A stretch of 64,000 nucleotides of DNA from JBBQXK01 sp052387255. Lineage in GTDB: Bacteria > Pseudomonadota > Alphaproteobacteria > Rhodobacterales > Rhodobacteraceae. The translations under genes were made by a program, and so were the position numbers. The stretch's first letter is position 1, and every line of letters starts with the position of its first letter. Under the pieces are notes generated by a model, which made no database searches, had not been told where the DNA came from, and saw nothing but the letters and a program-made list of their open reading frames with translations. Shown here in pieces: positions 25,298 through 34,033 of the stretch. The DNA lies in assembly GCA_052387255.1 (NCBI GenBank), contig JBQTJI010000044.1, forward strand, positions 1-64,000, written 5' to 3'.

Positions 25298-26560
25298 ATG
25301 CGTCGGGTTGTCGTCACGGGTCTGGGTCTGGTCACGCCGCTGGCCTGCGGGGTGGAAGAGACCTGGAGCCGCTTGGTTGCCGGGCAGTCGGGGGCCGGGC
25401 GGATCACGCGGTTCGATCCGGCCCAGGTGGTGACGCAGTATGCCTGCGAGATCCCGATGGGCGACGGCAGCGACGGCACGTTCAACCCCGACCACTGGAT
25501 GGAGCCGAAGGACCGCCGCAAGGTCGACGACTTCATCCTGTACGGCATGGCGGCGGCGGTGCAGGCGGTGCGCGACAGCGGGTGGCAGCCTGCGACGGCC
25601 GAAGAGCGCGAACGCACGGGCGTGATGATCGGGTCGGGGATCGGGGGGCTGACCTCGATTGCCGAGACGGCGGTGCTGATCAGGGAGCGCGGGCCGAAGC
25701 GGGTGTCGCCGTTCTTCATCCCCGGCGCGCTGATCAACCTGATCTCGGGCCAGGTGAGCATCCGCTTCGGGTTCAAGGGGCCGAACCATGCGGTGGTGAC
25801 GGCCTGTTCGACGGGCGCGCATGCCATCGGAGATGCGGCGCGGCTGATCCAGTGGGGGGATGCCGACGTGATGGTGGCGGGCGGGGCGGAGAGCCCGATT
25901 TCCGAGATCGGGATTGCCGGGTTCAACGCCTGCAAGGCGCTGTCGACCAAGCGCGCCGACGATCCGACCAAGGCCAGCCGCCCCTGGGACGCCGACCGCG
26001 ACGGGTTCGTGATGGGCGAGGGGGCGGGCGTCGTTGTGCTGGAGGCCCATGAGCATGCGGTGGCGCGCGGCGCGAAAATCTATGCCGAGGTGACGGGCTA
26101 TGGCCTGTCGGGCGATGCCCACCACATCACGGCACCTTCCGAGGATGGCGAGGGGGGATACCGCAGCATGGCGATGGCGCTGAAGCGGGCGGGGATTTCG
26201 CCCGCGCAGGTGGATTACATCAACGCGCATGGCACCAGCACGATGGCGGATACCATCGAACTGGGGGCGGTCGAGCGGTTGCTGGGGAATGCGGCGGCGG
26301 GGGCGACGATGTCGTCGACCAAATCATCGATCGGCCACTTGCTGGGGGCGGCGGGGGCGGTCGAGGCGATCTTCTGCGTGCTGGCGATCCGCGACCAGGT
26401 GGCCCCGCCGACGATCAACCTGGACCATCCGGCGGTCATGCCGGTGCTGGACCTGGCCGCCAACGTGGCGGTGAAGCGGCGCATCGACGTGGCGCTGTCG
26501 AATTCCTTCGGGTTTGGCGGCACGAATGCCAGCCTGGTGCTGCAGCGGGTGGACGGCTGA
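25298..26560 (+). CDS. fabF: 3-oxoacyl-ACP synthase II
   Basis: This condensing enzyme elongates acyl-ACP with malonyl-ACP (420 aa). Catalytic residues are recognisable: Cys in VVTACSTGAHAIGDA, first His in INAHGTSTMADTIE, and second His in SSIGHLLGAAGAVEA. The start MRRVVVTGLGLVTPLACGVE is canonical. Its stop overlaps the mltG ATG by one base, so the two are cotranslated. It is separated from acpP by the agmatinase-like gene and a type A repeat. Confidence 0.96.
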   Translation: MRRVVVTGLGLVTPLACGVEETWSRLVAGQSGAGRITRFDPAQVVTQYACEIPMGDGSDGTFNPDHWMEPKDRRKVDDFILYGMAAAVQAVRDSGWQPATAEERERTGVMIGSGIGGLTSIAETAVLIRERGPKRVSPFFIPGALINLISGQVSIRFGFKGPNHAVVTACSTGAHAIGDAARLIQWGDADVMVAGGAESPISEIGIAGFNACKALSTKRADDPTKASRPWDADRDGFVMGEGAGVVVLEAHEHAVARGAKIYAEVTGYGLSGDAHHITAPSEDGEGGYRSMAMALKRAGISPAQVDYINAHGTSTMADTIELGAVERLLGNAAAGATMSSTKSSIGHLLGAAGAVEAIFCVLAIRDQVAPPTINLDHPAVMPVLDLAANVAVKRRIDVALSNSFGFGGTNASLVLQRVDG

Positions 26561-27750
26561 TGTGGCGGGCCATCGCCTCGAACGCGCTGACGCTGGTGAT
26601 CGTGATGCTGGTCGTGGCCTCGGGGCTGCTGGCCTGGGGGCGTAAGGTCTATACCGGGCCGGGGCCGCTGGCCGAGGCGGCCTGTGTGAAGGTCGAGCGG
26701 GGGGCGTCCCTGAGTGCCGTCAGCCGCACGCTGGAGGCGGACGGGGTGGTCGCCGATGCGCGCATCTTTCGCATCGGCGCGGATTATGCGGACCGCGAGC
26801 GGCTGTTGAAGTTCGGAAGCTACCTGGTGCCGCCGAAGGCGACGATGGGGCAGGTGCTGGACATCCTGACGGGCGGCGGGCAGTCGACCTGCGGGCGCGA
26901 GGTCAACTTTCGCATCGGCGTCACGGGATCGGACCTTGTGCTGCGCGAACTGGACCCCGCGACGCAAGCGTATGTCGAGGTGGCGAAGTTCGATCCTGGG
27001 GTCGACGCGGTGCCTGCGGCCTATATGCAGGCGGTGGACGACGCCGACTTGCGCTATCGCGTAACGCTGGCCGAGGGGGTGACAAGCTGGCAGGTGGTCG
27101 AGGCGCTGAAGGAGGCCGAGTTTCTGGCGGGCGACGTGGCGGAGCGGCCGCCCGAGGGCAGCCTGGCCCCCGACAGCTATGACGTGGCGCGGGGCGGCGA
27201 CCGGGCGGCGCTGATTGCCGAGATGACGGTGCGGCAGGCGGCGATCCTGGCCGAGCTGTGGGCCGCGCGGGCGGACGGGCTGCCCTATCAGACGCCGGAA
27301 GAGGCGCTGGTGATGGCGTCCATCGTCGAGAAGGAGACCGGAGTGCCGGAGGAACGGCGGCAGGTGGCGAGTGTCTTCGTGAACCGGCTGAACCGGGGGA
27401 TGAAGCTGCAGACCGACCCGACGGTGATCTATGGCGTGACCGGGGGCGAGGGCGTCCTGGGGCGCGGGCTGCGGCAGAGCGAGCTGCGCCGCGAGACGCC
27501 GTGGAACACCTATGTCATCGACGGGCTGCCGCCGACGCCGATCGCCAATCCGGGGCGGCTGTCGATCGAGGCGGCGCTGAACCCGGATGCGACGCCCTAC
27601 ATCTTTTTCGTGGCGGACGGGACGGGGGGCCATGCCTTTGCCGAGACGCTGGACCAGCACAACGAGAACGTCGCCCGCTGGCGCGTGATCGAGGCGGAGC
27701 GGGCCGCGCAAGGGGCCGAAGAGGGCGTGACGGGGGTGCAGGGGGAGTAG
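26560..27750 (+). CDS. mltG: endolytic murein transglycosylase MltG
   Basis: This membrane-bound lytic transglycosylase (YceG-like, 396 aa) cuts nascent glycan strands and helps end their polymerisation. One N-terminal helix (NALTLVIVMLVVASGLLAWG) anchors it, and a LysM-like part follows (KVERGASLSAVSRTLEADGV). The catalytic Glu is in ASIVEKETGVPEERRQVASV, and the signature LQTDPTVIYG is present. It overlaps fabF by one base. The GTA cluster follows after a 201-base gap with its own promoter. Confidence 0.93.
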   Translation: MWRAIASNALTLVIVMLVVASGLLAWGRKVYTGPGPLAEAACVKVERGASLSAVSRTLEADGVVADARIFRIGADYADRERLLKFGSYLVPPKATMGQVLDILTGGGQSTCGREVNFRIGVTGSDLVLRELDPATQAYVEVAKFDPGVDAVPAAYMQAVDDADLRYRVTLAEGVTSWQVVEALKEAEFLAGDVAERPPEGSLAPDSYDVARGGDRAALIAEMTVRQAAILAELWAARADGLPYQTPEEALVMASIVEKETGVPEERRQVASVFVNRLNRGMKLQTDPTVIYGVTGGEGVLGRGLRQSELRRETPWNTYVIDGLPPTPIANPGRLSIEAALNPDATPYIFFVADGTGGHAFAETLDQHNENVARWRVIEAERAAQGAEEGVTGVQGE

Positions 27751-27811
27751 CCGGGTTAACGAAAGATTACCGCAGCGTTCTGCAAACCATTGGCTGCGCT
27801 TGATTTTTCGC

Positions 27812-27841
27812 TTGACTTTGGCGAGCGCCCCAGAGTATGAC
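27812..27841 (+). promoter_or_regulatory. candidate promoter of the GTA cluster
   Basis: TTGACT (27812-27817) and TATGAC (27836-27841) are 18 bases apart and lie about 110 bases before the g1 start. In Rhodobacter capsulatus the GTA promoter depends on GafA and CtrA-linked control; no such binding site can be defined from sequence alone here. Confidence 0.5.
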
Positions 27842-27868
27842 TTGAGGCAAGCTGGAAGAGGTGGGCAA

Positions 27869-27899
27869 GCGGCACGGGGGGAACCCGGCGCCGCTTTTT
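27869..27899 (+). terminator. candidate intrinsic terminator in GTA leader
   Basis: GCGGC (27869-27873) pairs with GCCGC (27890-27894). An inner CGGG (27875-27878) pairs with CCCG (27884-27887). TTTTT follows (27895-27899). The 1x2 internal loop makes it moderate in strength. It lies between the putative GTA promoter and g1, so it would stop early transcripts. Confidence 0.45.
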
Positions 27900-27916
27900 C
27901 ATTTCCCCCCGTGCCG
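27870..27916 (+). promoter_or_regulatory. alternative long hairpin in GTA leader
   Basis: CGGCACGGGGGGAA (27870-27883) is the exact reverse complement of TTCCCCCCGTGCCG (27903-27916), a 14-bp stem. Its left arm is the same segment that forms the left side of the candidate terminator at 27869-27899, so the two folds exclude each other. Confidence 0.6.
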
Positions 27917-27951
27917 GGCAGCGCGGGGCGCAAGAACAGGACAACAGGCAG

Positions 27952-28290
27952 ATGACGATCAACTTCCTCGGGGGCCACGAGCCACCGGACGATGTGCTGT
28001 TGGCAACCGAAGAGTACCTGCGGGAAAGCGCCGAGATGCTGGTGCGGACCATCCGGGACGTGCGGACCACGGCCAGGGCGGACGACATCAAGCAGGCCCA
28101 GGGGACGGTGCGCGATCTGAAGGCGCTGTTCCAGATGGTCATGGATGAAAGGACACGCGTTGAAAAACTCCGCAAGCAGGTTGCCGGGATCATCCACGGC
28201 GGGGGGCACGACCGCGCGCTCGACTTCGGGGCCGCGCGCGATGAGATCGGGAGCCGCCTGGCTCGCCTCCGCGACGCCGGAAGCAGTTGA
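27952..28290 (+). CDS. GTA g1, small terminase subunit-like
   Basis: This is the first gene of the GTA cluster (112 aa), equivalent to ORFg1 of Rhodobacter capsulatus, which is the small terminase TerS that brings DNA to the packaging motor. It is helical and charged (ATEEYLRESAEMLVRTIRDV and QAQGTVRDLKALFQMVMDER). The start MTINFLGGHEPPDD lies after a leader with competing hairpins. The 3' end overlaps g2 by about 50 bases in another frame. Confidence 0.85.
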   Translation: MTINFLGGHEPPDDVLLATEEYLRESAEMLVRTIRDVRTTARADDIKQAQGTVRDLKALFQMVMDERTRVEKLRKQVAGIIHGGGHDRALDFGAARDEIGSRLARLRDAGSS

Positions 28291-29590
28291 GGAGTTCATC
28301 GGCGGCTTGAGCGAGAACGCGCTGCTGGCCTTGCCCTGGATGTTCGAGTTCTGGGCGCTGCCGCACCAGGTACCGCCCGAGGGTGTGTGGCGGACCTGGG
28401 TGATCATGGGCGGTCGGGGTGCCGGCAAGACGCGGGCCGGGGCGGAATGGGTGCGCTCGGAGGTCGAGGGGGCGCGTCCGATGGATGCGGGGCGGTCGGC
28501 GCGGGTGGCGCTGGTGGGCGAGACGGTGGACCAGGTGCGCGAAGTGATGGTGTTCGGCGAGAGCGGCATCCTGGCCTGCTCGCCCCCCGACCGGAAACCG
28601 GAGTGGGAGGCGGGGCGCAAGCGCCTCGTGTGGCCGAACGGGGCGGTGGCGCAGGTGTTTTCGGCGCATGAGCCCGAGAGCTTGCGGGGGCCGCAGTTCG
28701 ATGCGGCCTGGATCGACGAGCTGGCCAAGTGGAAAAAGGCGGAGGACACCTGGGACATGCTGCAGTTCGCGCTGCGCCTGGGCAAGCATCCGCGCCAGGT
28801 GGTGACGACGACGCCGAAGAACGTGGGTGTGCTGAAGGCGATCCTGGCCAACCCGACGACGGTGCTGACCCATGCGCCGACGGTGGCGAACAAGGCGCAT
28901 CTGGCGGCATCGTTCCTGGACGAGGTCTATGCCCGCTACGGCGGGCGACCGCAGGGGCGGCAGGAGCTGGACGGGGTGCTGGTCGAGGACATGGACGGGG
29001 CGTTCTGGACCGCCGCCATGCTGGAGGCGGCGGCGGCGGGGCCCGAGGACCTGGAGGGGCTGGGGCGGATCGTGGTGGCGGTCGATCCGCCGACGACGTC
29101 GAAGGCCGGATCGGACGAATGCGGGATCGTGGTGGTGGGGGCCGACACGCGGGGTCATCCACGCGGCTGGCGGGCGGTGGTGCTGGAGGATGCAAGCGTC
29201 AAGGGGGCATCCCCGGACGGCTGGGCGCGGGCGGTGGTGGCGGCGGCGGCGCGGCACAAGGCCGACCGGGTGGTGGCGGAAGTGAACCAGGGCGGCGACA
29301 TGGTGGCCGAGGTTCTGCGCCAGGTCGATGCCACGCTGCCGGTGCGCAAGGTCAACGCGACGCGGGGCAAGCATGTGCGGGCGGAACCAGTGGCGGCGCT
29401 GTACGAGCAGGGGCGCGTCCGGCATGTGCGGGGGCTGGCCGCACTGGAAGAGCAGATGATGAAGATGACGGTGACGGGCTGGCAGGGCGCGAAGTCGCCC
29501 GACCGGCTGGATGCGCTGGTCTGGGCGCTGACCGACCTGATCATCGAACCGGCGGCGGCGCATCGGGACCCGAAGCTGCGGTTTCTGTAG
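28241..29590 (+). CDS. GTA g2, large terminase subunit
   Basis: This is the DNA-packaging ATPase and nuclease of the GTA (449 aa). Walker A is MGGRGAGKTRAGAEWV and Walker B is FDAAWIDELAKW. The C-terminal nuclease has acidic motifs in VAVDPPTTSKAGSDECG and RLDALVWALTDL. In GTAs this motor packages random host DNA by headful. The ATG at 28241 (MRSGAAWLAS) was chosen to limit overlap with g1; an earlier start at 28145 is less likely. It is followed by a 149-base gap with a type A repeat. Confidence 0.93.
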   Translation: MRSGAAWLASATPEAVEEFIGGLSENALLALPWMFEFWALPHQVPPEGVWRTWVIMGGRGAGKTRAGAEWVRSEVEGARPMDAGRSARVALVGETVDQVREVMVFGESGILACSPPDRKPEWEAGRKRLVWPNGAVAQVFSAHEPESLRGPQFDAAWIDELAKWKKAEDTWDMLQFALRLGKHPRQVVTTTPKNVGVLKAILANPTTVLTHAPTVANKAHLAASFLDEVYARYGGRPQGRQELDGVLVEDMDGAFWTAAMLEAAAAGPEDLEGLGRIVVAVDPPTTSKAGSDECGIVVVGADTRGHPRGWRAVVLEDASVKGASPDGWARAVVAAAARHKADRVVAEVNQGGDMVAEVLRQVDATLPVRKVNATRGKHVRAEPVAALYEQGRVRHVRGLAALEEQMMKMTVTGWQGAKSPDRLDALVWALTDLIIEPAAAHRDPKLRFL

Positions 29591-29616
29591 GGTTCGCGCT
29601 GCCGACAGGGGCAGGA

Positions 29617-29672
29617 CCGGGGGGTTTCACACCCCCCGGACCCCCCGTGGGATATTTGGGGACAGAAAAAGG
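29617..29672 (+). repeat. dispersed repeat, type A, copy 2
   Basis: Nearly identical to 25143-25195: GGGGTTTCACACCCCCCGGA, CCCCCCGTGGGATATTTGGG, GACAGAAAAAGG. It occupies the gap between GTA g2 and g3 and begins 26 bases after the g2 stop. Confidence 0.8.
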
Positions 29673-29739
29673 CGATGCGGAAGGGACCATGGTCCCCGCT
29701 GATTGCCGACGGCTGTCCGGGCAAGGGGAGTGACGGGGC

Positions 29740-30930
29740 ATGGTGTTCGATTTCCTGCGGCGGGGCGGCGGGGCGGTGGCGGCCGAGGTGGCCGTGCCCG
29801 AGGCCAAGGCCAGTGCGACAGGGCGCGTCGTGGCCTTTGCCACGGGCGGGCGCGTGGCCTGGAGCCCGCGCGACACCGTCAGCCTGACCAAGGCGGGGTT
29901 TCTGGGCAATCCGGTGGGGTTCCGGGCGGTGCGGCTGGTGGCCGAGGCGGCGGCGGCGCTGCCGATGGTGCTGCAGGACGCGGAACGGCGGTACGAGGTG
30001 CATCCGCTGATCGATCTGATGCGGCGGCCGAATGCGGCGCAGGGGCGGGCGGAGTTCCTGGAGGCGGTCTATGGGCAGCTGGTGCTGACCGGGAACGCCT
30101 ATCTGGAGGCGGTGCCGGGGGCGGGGGCGCGGCCGGGCGAGCTGCACGTGCTGCGGTCGGACCGGATGGCGGTGGTGCCGGGGGCGGACGGGTGGCCGGT
30201 GGCCTATGACTATACCGTGGGCGCGAACCGGCACCGGTTCGACGTGCGCGAGACGCCGGTCATCTGTCACCTGCGGTCGTTCCATCCGCAGGACGACCAC
30301 TATGGGTTTTCGGCCATGCAGGCGGCGGCGGTGTCGGTGGATGTTCATGCCAGCGCTGCCCGCTGGTCGAAGGCGCTCTTGGACAACGCGGCGCGGCCAT
30401 CGGGGGCCATCGTCTACAAGGGCGCGGACGGGCAGTCGCAGCTGTCGGCGGAGCAGTACGACCGGCTGACGACCGAGATGGAGGCGAACCACCAGGGGGC
30501 GCGGAACGCAGGCAGGCCGATGCTGCTGGAAGGGGGCCTCGACTGGAAGCCGATGGGGTTCAGCCCCAGCGACATGGAGTTCCACAAGACCAAGGAGGCG
30601 GCGGCGCGCGAGATTGCCATCGCGTTCGGCGTGCCGCCGATGCTGGTGGGGATACCGGGCGACGCGACCTATGCGAACTATCAGGAGGCCAACCGGGCGT
30701 TCTTTCGCCTGACGGTGCTGCCGCTTGCGACCAAGGTGCTGGCGGATGTCAGCCACTGGTTGTCGGTGTTCACGGGCGAGGCGGTGGAGTTCCGGCCCGA
30801 CCTGGACCAGGTGCCGGCGCTGGCGGTCGAGCGTGACCAGCAATGGGCGCGGGTGGGCGCGGCAGAGTTCCTGACGCCCGCAGAGAAGCGCGCGATCCTG
30901 GGGCTGCCCCCGTTGGGCGACGACGCATGA
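29740..30930 (+). CDS. GTA g3, portal protein
   Basis: This HK97-type portal (396 aa) forms the dodecameric ring at the capsid vertex through which DNA enters. Family blocks are visible: NPVGFRAVRLVAEAAAALPM, GNAYLEAVPGAG, HPQDDHYGFSAMQAAA, FGVPPMLVGIPGDATYANYQ and EANRAFFRLTVLP. It starts with ATG at 29740 after AAGGGGAGTGACGGGGC. The stop overlaps g3.5 by 4 bases. Confidence 0.94.
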   Translation: MVFDFLRRGGGAVAAEVAVPEAKASATGRVVAFATGGRVAWSPRDTVSLTKAGFLGNPVGFRAVRLVAEAAAALPMVLQDAERRYEVHPLIDLMRRPNAAQGRAEFLEAVYGQLVLTGNAYLEAVPGAGARPGELHVLRSDRMAVVPGADGWPVAYDYTVGANRHRFDVRETPVICHLRSFHPQDDHYGFSAMQAAAVSVDVHASAARWSKALLDNAARPSGAIVYKGADGQSQLSAEQYDRLTTEMEANHQGARNAGRPMLLEGGLDWKPMGFSPSDMEFHKTKEAAAREIAIAFGVPPMLVGIPGDATYANYQEANRAFFRLTVLPLATKVLADVSHWLSVFTGEAVEFRPDLDQVPALAVERDQQWARVGAAEFLTPAEKRAILGLPPLGDDA

Positions 30931-31172
30931 CGGTCAGGGCCAAGGCGAGCGGGGGTTCGCGGTTCCTGTACGACAGTTTCGATGCGGCGCAGGCGCGGAT
31001 CGAGGCGAACGAGCGGGTGGCGGACGAACGCTGGGGCGCGCTGGAATACCGGCTGGGGCGCATCGAGGAGGGCCTGGACCGGATGGAAAAGCGCATCTGG
31101 GTGGGCGTCTACGGGTTGGCCGCGTTCCTGCTGGCGCAGGGGGCGGAGGCGGTTTTCATGGCGATGAGGTGA
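30927..31172 (+). CDS. GTA g3.5, small membrane-associated protein
   Basis: This 81-aa protein corresponds by position to ORFg3.5 of RcGTA. The first half is a heptad-like helix (DAAQARIEANERVADERWGA, LEYRLGRIEEGLDRMEKR) and the second a single membrane helix (WVGVYGLAAFLLAQGAEAVF). The ATGA overlap with g3 sets the start at 30927. Its role in particle assembly is not defined. Confidence 0.8.
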   Translation: MTVRAKASGGSRFLYDSFDAAQARIEANERVADERWGALEYRLGRIEEGLDRMEKRIWVGVYGLAAFLLAQGAEAVFMAMR

Positions 31173-31182
31173 AGCGGTGGAG

Positions 31183-31731
31183 ATGAGCGGATTTGGCGCG
31201 CCGGAGCGCAAGTTTCACCGGCCGGACGCGGGGTTCACGGTGACCGAGGGGCGCGTGATCGAGGGCTATGCCTCGGTCTTCGGGCGGCGCGATCAGGGCG
31301 GGGACGTGGTGCAAAAGGGGGCCTATGCGGCCAGCCTTTCGGCGCTGGCCGCCGCCGGGCGGCGGGTCAAGATGCTGTGGCAGCATGATCCGGCGCGACC
31401 CATCGGCGTGTGGGACGAGGTGCGCGAGGATGCGACCGGCCTGTACGTCAAGGGCCGCATCCTGGACGAGGTGGCGCAGGGGCGCGAGGCGGCGGCGCTG
31501 CTGGCGGCGGGGGCCATCGACGGGCTGTCGATCGGGTATCGTACCTTGCGGGCCGAGCGTGACGGCAAGGGCAACCGGGTGCTTTCCGAACTTGAACTGT
31601 GGGAGGTGTCGCTGGTGACGTTCCCCATGCTGCCCGAGGCGCGGGTGGCGGCGAAAGGGGACGCGCCCGAGATGTGGGGCGCGCTGGCGGATCTTCTGGA
31701 AAAGGCGCGGGTCGCACTGGCGGCGCGCTGA
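31183..31731 (+). CDS. GTA g4, prohead maturation protease
   Basis: This HK97-family (U35-type) serine protease trims capsid subunits during head maturation (182 aa). Hallmarks are GYASVFGRRDQGGDVVQKGA, KMLWQHDPARPIGVWDE (catalytic His region) and GAIDGLSIGYRTLRAE with its Ser. It ends with LWEVSLVTFPMLPEARV. ATG 31183 was preferred to GTG 31177 on ribosome-binding-site spacing. It lies directly before the capsid gene as in other HK97 modules. Confidence 0.93.
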   Translation: MSGFGAPERKFHRPDAGFTVTEGRVIEGYASVFGRRDQGGDVVQKGAYAASLSALAAAGRRVKMLWQHDPARPIGVWDEVREDATGLYVKGRILDEVAQGREAAALLAAGAIDGLSIGYRTLRAERDGKGNRVLSELELWEVSLVTFPMLPEARVAAKGDAPEMWGALADLLEKARVALAAR

Positions 31732-31758
31732 ACGAAATCTGGATCGTGGGAGACAAGG

Positions 31759-32952
31759 ATGACCGAGACGAAGTCGCGGGCAGGGGAAGGTTTGCCCCGT
31801 GCGGTGCCGGGTGCGGACGTGACGTCCGCGATGGCGGGGTTCCTGAAGGAGTTCAACACCTTTCAGGGCGAAGTGAAGACGGCGTTGCAACAACAGGAAG
31901 AGCGGATGACCATGCTGGACGTGAAAACCAAGACCTACGGGCGCCCGGCCCTGTCGGCGCAGGCCGAGACGGATGTGCCCCACAAGAAGGCCTTCGGGGC
32001 CTATCTGCGCTGCGGCGATGACGATGGCCTGCGGGGCCTGGTGCTGGAGGGCAAGGCGCTGTCGACCGCCGTTGCGGCGGATGGCGGATACCTGGTGGAC
32101 CCGCAGACGGCGGACACGATCCGCTCGATGCTGCTGTCGACGGCCAGCCTGCGCGCGGTGGGCAATGTCGTGCAGGTGGATGCGACGTCGTTCGATGTGC
32201 TGATCGACCGCACCGAGGTGGGGTCGGGCTGGGCGACCGAGACGGCGGCGCAGGCCGAGACCTCGACGCCCACCATCGAGCGCATCTCGATCAAGCTGCA
32301 CGAGCTGTCGGCGATGCCGAAGGCGTCGCAGCGCCTGCTGGACGACAGCGCGTTCGATGTCGAGGGCTGGCTGGCCGGCAAGATCGCGACGCGGTTCATC
32401 CGGGCCGAGGCGGCGGCCTTCATCAACGGCGACGGCATCGACAAGCCGAAGGGCATCCTGCTGCCCGCCAAGGTGGCGAATGCGTCCTGGACCTGGGGCA
32501 GCATCGGCTATGTGCCCTCGGGGGCGGCGTCGGACTTTCCGGCGGCGAACGCGGCGGACACCATCGTGAACCTGGTCTATGCGCTGAACGCGGACTACCG
32601 GGCCAACGCGACCTTCGTGATGAACTCGAAGACCGCCGGTGCGGTGCGCAAGATGAAGGATGCGGACGGGCGGTTCCTGTGGTCGGACGGTCTGGTGGCG
32701 GGGCAGCCCTCGACGCTGATGGGCTATCCGGTGCTGGTGGCCGAGGACATGCCCGACATCGCGGCAAATGCCTATGCCATCGCCTTTGGCGATTTCCGGT
32801 CGGGGTACACCATCGCCGAACGGCCGGATCTGCGCATCCTGCGCGATCCGTTCAGTGCCAAGCCGCACGTGCTGTTCTATGCGTCCAAGCGGGTGGGCGG
32901 CGACGTGACGGATTTCGCGGCGATCAAGCTGCTGAAGTTCGCGGTGTCGTGA
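31759..32952 (+). CDS. GTA g5, major capsid protein
   Basis: This HK97-fold capsid protein (397 aa) forms the GTA head. The N-terminal roughly 100 residues are a helical scaffold region (AGFLKEFNTFQGEVKTALQQ) that g4 should remove. The mature body shows YLVDPQTADTIRSML, WATETAAQAETSTPTIERIS, AMPKASQRLLDDSAFDVEGW and YRANATFVMNSKTAGAVRKM. The coding density of the cluster breaks here: a 146-base gap with a type B repeat follows. Confidence 0.96.
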   Translation: MTETKSRAGEGLPRAVPGADVTSAMAGFLKEFNTFQGEVKTALQQQEERMTMLDVKTKTYGRPALSAQAETDVPHKKAFGAYLRCGDDDGLRGLVLEGKALSTAVAADGGYLVDPQTADTIRSMLLSTASLRAVGNVVQVDATSFDVLIDRTEVGSGWATETAAQAETSTPTIERISIKLHELSAMPKASQRLLDDSAFDVEGWLAGKIATRFIRAEAAAFINGDGIDKPKGILLPAKVANASWTWGSIGYVPSGAASDFPAANAADTIVNLVYALNADYRANATFVMNSKTAGAVRKMKDADGRFLWSDGLVAGQPSTLMGYPVLVAEDMPDIAANAYAIAFGDFRSGYTIAERPDLRILRDPFSAKPHVLFYASKRVGGDVTDFAAIKLLKFAVS

Positions 32953-32980
32953 GGCGGGGCGGGGCGGCCCCCTGCTGGGG

Positions 32981-33027
32981 GGCGCCCCCCTCACCCCGGC
33001 CCTCTCCCCCGAGGGGAGAGGGGGCGC
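32981..33027 (+). repeat. dispersed REP-like repeat, type B, copy 2
   Basis: GGCGCCCCCCTCACCCCGGC followed by CCTCTCCCCCGAGGGGAGAG and GGGGCGC. It lies in the g5-g6 gap of the GTA cluster. The strong hairpin (CTCTCCCC with GGGGAGAG) just after the capsid gene could protect g5 mRNA from 3' decay or reduce read-through. Confidence 0.75.
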
Positions 33028-33098
33028 GGGGGACGACGGCGGCTCTGCCCGGACGGGGCGGGGCCCATGCGGAAGACTGGCTTTCGGGAGAGCGGACG

Positions 33099-33698
33099 AT
33101 GTTGCTGATCGAGCAGGGGGGCGTGCCGCAGGCGGCGCTGCCCATTGCGGCGTTGCGGGACCATCTGCGGCTGGGCAGCGGCTTTGCCGATGACGGGTTG
33201 CAGGACGCGCTGGCCGAAAGCTATCTGCGGGCGGCCCTGGCGGTGGTCGAGGGACGGACGGCCAAGGTGCTGATCGCGCGAAATTTCCTGTTGGTGCTGG
33301 AGGATTGGCGGGCACCGTCGGAACAGGCGCTGCCGGTCGCGCCGGTGACGGCGCTGGTGTCGGTGACGCTGTTCGATGCCGCCGGTGCGGGGGCCGTGGT
33401 GGCGACCGACCGCTATCGCCTGGTGCGCGATGCGCACCGGCCCAAGGTGGCGGCGACGGGGACGCTGTTGCCGACGGTGGCCGACGGCGGGCGGGCCGAG
33501 GTGCTGTTCACCGCAGGCTTCGGTCCCTGGGCGGCGGTTCCGGCGGACCTGGCGCAGGCGGTGTTCCTGCTGGCGGCGGAATACTACGAGATGCGCCACG
33601 AGGCGGGGGTGCGCGAGGCGGCGGGGCTGCCGCATGCGGTGCAGGTGCTGATCGAGCGCTGGCGCACGGTGCGCGTGCTGGGCGGGGGCGCGCGATGA
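33099..33698 (+). CDS. GTA g6, head-tail adaptor
   Basis: This protein (199 aa) has the phage conserved head-tail connector fold and forms the adaptor ring under the portal in RcGTA. Typical segments are AALPIAALRDHLRLGSGFAD near the start, EVLFTAGFGPWAAVPADLAQ and AVFLLAAEYYEMRHEAG. The ATG at 33099 follows TTCGGGAGAGCGG; the open frame extends back into g5 but lacks similarity. It overlaps g7 by 4 bases. Confidence 0.9.
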   Translation: MLLIEQGGVPQAALPIAALRDHLRLGSGFADDGLQDALAESYLRAALAVVEGRTAKVLIARNFLLVLEDWRAPSEQALPVAPVTALVSVTLFDAAGAGAVVATDRYRLVRDAHRPKVAATGTLLPTVADGGRAEVLFTAGFGPWAAVPADLAQAVFLLAAEYYEMRHEAGVREAAGLPHAVQVLIERWRTVRVLGGGAR

Positions 33699-34033
33699 GG
33701 GCGCCGCGATTGCACCGGCGGCTGGCGCTGGAGGGCGAGGTGGTGACGCCGGACGGTTCGGGCGGGTTCGCGCGGGTCTGGACCCTGCGGGGGCATCTGT
33801 GGGCCGAGGTGCTGCCCGGGTCGGGGCGGGAAAGCGGTGGCGAGGAAGTGCCGCTGTCGACGCAACCGTTCCGCATCACGGTGCGCGGAGTGGCGCAGGG
33901 TGCCGCGTCGCGGCCCGTGGCGGGGCAGCGGTTTCGCGATGGTGCCCGTGTGTTTTCGATCCTGGCCGTGACCGAGCGGGCGGCCGACGGGCGCTATCTG
34001 GTCTGCGCCGCGCGCGAGGAGGAACCGGCATGA
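33695..34033 (+). CDS. GTA g7, head completion/stopper protein
   Basis: This 112-aa protein of phage head-tail joining type corresponds to the RcGTA stopper. It is basic at the start (MRAPRLHRRLALEGE) and beta-rich after, with VWTLRGHLWAEVLPGSG and RVFSILAVTERAADGRYLVC. The ATGA overlaps with g6 and g8 give firm ends. Confidence 0.88.
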   Translation: MRAPRLHRRLALEGEVVTPDGSGGFARVWTLRGHLWAEVLPGSGRESGGEEVPLSTQPFRITVRGVAQGAASRPVAGQRFRDGARVFSILAVTERAADGRYLVCAAREEEPA

